Below, in pieces: positions 62,808 to 64,000 of a stretch of 64,000 nucleotides of DNA. Within the stretch, counting starts at the first letter, position 1. Each line of letters opens with the position of its first letter. The notes beneath the pieces are model-generated. The model ran no database searches. It was given only the letters and a program-made list of their open reading frames with translations, and had not been told where the DNA came from. Source of the DNA: Echinicola arenosa (GTDB lineage: Bacteria; Bacteroidota; Bacteroidia; Cytophagales; Cyclobacteriaceae). The translations under genes and the position numbers were made by a program. The stretch lies in contig NZ_JACYTQ010000002.1 of the NCBI RefSeq assembly GCF_014841125.1, forward strand, positions 496,001 through 560,000, written 5' to 3'.

Positions 62808-64000
62808 TTACTTGATTGAATTCAAATAATTTTCCAACATGGTATAACCTTCTTTAATAAGATTTCTATCTGCACCATCGGTAGGATTAAGACCATTCTC
62901 CAATTCCCATTCATCTGGCATTCCATCATGATCGGAGTCTTTAGGAGCTGGTAAACTCTTGAGTTCAGGCCATCCACCTACATCGTTTTGGGAATCAATG
63001 ATTCCTGATTTTTTTGAAGGATCGATCAATGAGTGATCCTTTCTGTAAGTTCCTCCTTCATATGTTGTAGATCCTCCTTTTGTCTCGTTGACTATCCTGA
63101 TATCCACTTCATCTCGTTTTGGCAGGATAGCGCCGGCGTTTGCTAATACCAATTCAAAAGCTTCTTCGGCCTTTTGTTGGTTTATGGGCATGGCATCCCA
63201 CGGTTTATTTAGCTTCACAAATTTCAAGTTTTCTTCCCCTCCTTGAGGCTGCACTCCGCCTTCCCAATTGTTGGCAGTCACTTTCTCATTGCCTATCATG
63301 ACATTCTCAGCAATATACCATTTTCCAAAATCACTCGTAGTATCCCGCATATTAGGGTTTACAAGTCTATATCGAACTTCTCCCTTCTCGGTAGCGGGTC
63401 CTGGTTTATAGTAGTTTGCGACCATATTGATCGTCGAAAATGCGAACTTCGGATTATTTACTTGTTGGTTTTCTCCTCCATAAGTGCTGTTGTATCCCCA
63501 ATTATAGACCACATTATTTCTATAATCTGTAAAGCCAGAACCTGACGCCATTCTTGGGTTTCGGCTACCATGATGAGCGAAAAGATTATGGTGATAGCTA
63601 CCGTAGTTGGATCCCCAAATTCCACCAAAACCATGAGCTCCTTTGATATGATTGGAGTCATGCATGCTCTCCGAAATTATACACCATTGTACAGTAATAC
63701 TGTCGCAATGGTATATGGACATGGTTTCATCCACACTCCAGCTTGCAGAAATATGATCTAAAATAATGTGTTTGGTATATCTACTTGAAACAGCATCTGT
63801 GTCCTCTCCAGATTCGTTACCGAGTCTTACTCTTATAAACCGAATGATCACATGATCAGCATCGATCATCAGAGGAAATTTTTTGAGGCAAACCCCATCT
63901 CCAGGAGCTGTTTGACCAGCTATGGTGATATAGGGATTTTTGATTCGAAGTGGGCTTTCTAATTCGATGGTTCCTGAAACTTTGAATACAACAGTTCTAG
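62808..64000 (-). CDS. Pectate lyase, PL1 family (5' end outside window)
   Basis: This is a right-handed parallel beta-helix lyase that cleaves polygalacturonate by beta-elimination. The frame is open to the window edge: before the ATG at 63869 it reads FKVSGTIELESPLRIKNPYI then TIAGQTAPGDGV, conserved PL1 sequence, so that ATG is internal. HIILDHISASWSVDE and HHGSRNPRMASGSGFTDYRN are further family motifs. The C-terminus holds a calcium-binding DSDHDGMPDEWE loop and a Leu-rich tail, common in Bacteroidota PL1 enzymes. It pairs with the DUF1593 gene downstream. Confidence 0.9.
   Translation of the reverse strand, partial: RTVVFKVSGTIELESPLRIKNPYITIAGQTAPGDGVCLKKFPLMIDADHVIIRFIRVRLGNESGEDTDAVSSRYTKHIILDHISASWSVDETMSIYHCDSITVQWCIISESMHDSNHIKGAHGFGGIWGSNYGSYHHNLFAHHGSRNPRMASGSGFTDYRNNVVYNWGYNSTYGGENQQVNNPKFAFSTINMVANYYKPGPATEKGEVRYRLVNPNMRDTTSDFGKWYIAENVMIGNEKVTANNWEGGVQPQGGEENLKFVKLNKPWDAMPINQQKAEEAFELVLANAGAILPKRDEVDIRIVNETKGGSTTYEGGTYRKDHSLIDPSKKSGIIDSQNDVGGWPELKSLPAPKDSDHDGMPDEWELENGLNPTDGADRNLIKEGYTMLENYLNSIK

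Noticed and set aside
1-64000. CRISPR array, intact tRNA, rRNA or prophage genes
   Set aside because: No regularly spaced 25-40 bp repeats with unique spacers, no complete cloverleaf, no rRNA sequence and no phage structural genes were seen. The 9-bp iterons have no spacers.

Overview
The window looks like a chromosomal segment of a Bacteroidota bacterium, most likely a marine or soil member of Cytophagales (Cyclobacteriaceae-like; this rank is inference). The evidence is three SusC/SusD outer-membrane pairs, lipoproteins with Bacteroidota-style lipoboxes, an ECF sigma/FecR switch with an STN-domain SusC, TAnnTTTG-type -7 promoter elements, no clear Shine-Dalgarno sequences, and an AT-rich background.

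Layout. 1-7.1 kb is housekeeping: the 3' part of mutL, two rhomboid proteases, recQ and an acyl-ACP desaturase. 7.4-19 kb holds two SusC/SusD-like pairs on the minus strand, without polysaccharidases, plus a beta-propeller lipoprotein. 19.2-28.6 kb holds an M19 dipeptidase, an M1 metallopeptidase, a porin-like protein + BCCT transporter + double-USP operon, a UPF0158-like protein and a PAS sensor that ends right after its H-box. 28.8-30.8 kb is a graveyard: a tRNA-3'-end-like scar, a repeat, a broken higA, a fic tail and an a-L-fucosidase tail. 30.9-43.0 kb is a polysaccharide utilization locus: ECF sigma, FecR, SusC, SusD, GH29 fucosidase and two S1 sulfatases, probably for a sulfated fucose-containing glycan. 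43.3-51.7 kb holds a DUF4172 Fic protein, two more sulfatases, an AraC regulator and a nitroreductase/hchA/DUF1330 stress operon; from about 47 kb this part looks visibly richer in GC. 52-64 kb mixes repeat copies, a broken AraC gene, an HxlR gene with an internal stop, a metallophosphoesterase, an aldo/keto reductase with an AraC gene, a second Fic protein, a fic fragment beside a group II intron-like tail, two DUF1593 proteins and a partial PL1 pectate lyase.

The least expected signal is a dispersed repeat present four times (29135, 44665, 52417 and 58889). An 8-bp arm ATTCGTAC and its exact inverse GTACGAAT bracket a variable run of 9-bp units of the type GRTACGAGN. Core lengths are 44, 44, 26 and 35 bp, that is 26 + 9n. 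Three copies sit just 3' of decayed higA antitoxin genes and the fourth lies upstream of a fic gene. Copies at 28.9-29.9 and 58.8-59.6 kb belong to a roughly 0.7-1 kb segmental duplication. Each of these two also has a tRNA-3'-end-like sequence plus terminator beside it, so the 29 kb between them may be a genomic island. The two fic genes carry different reiterated operator-like motifs upstream.
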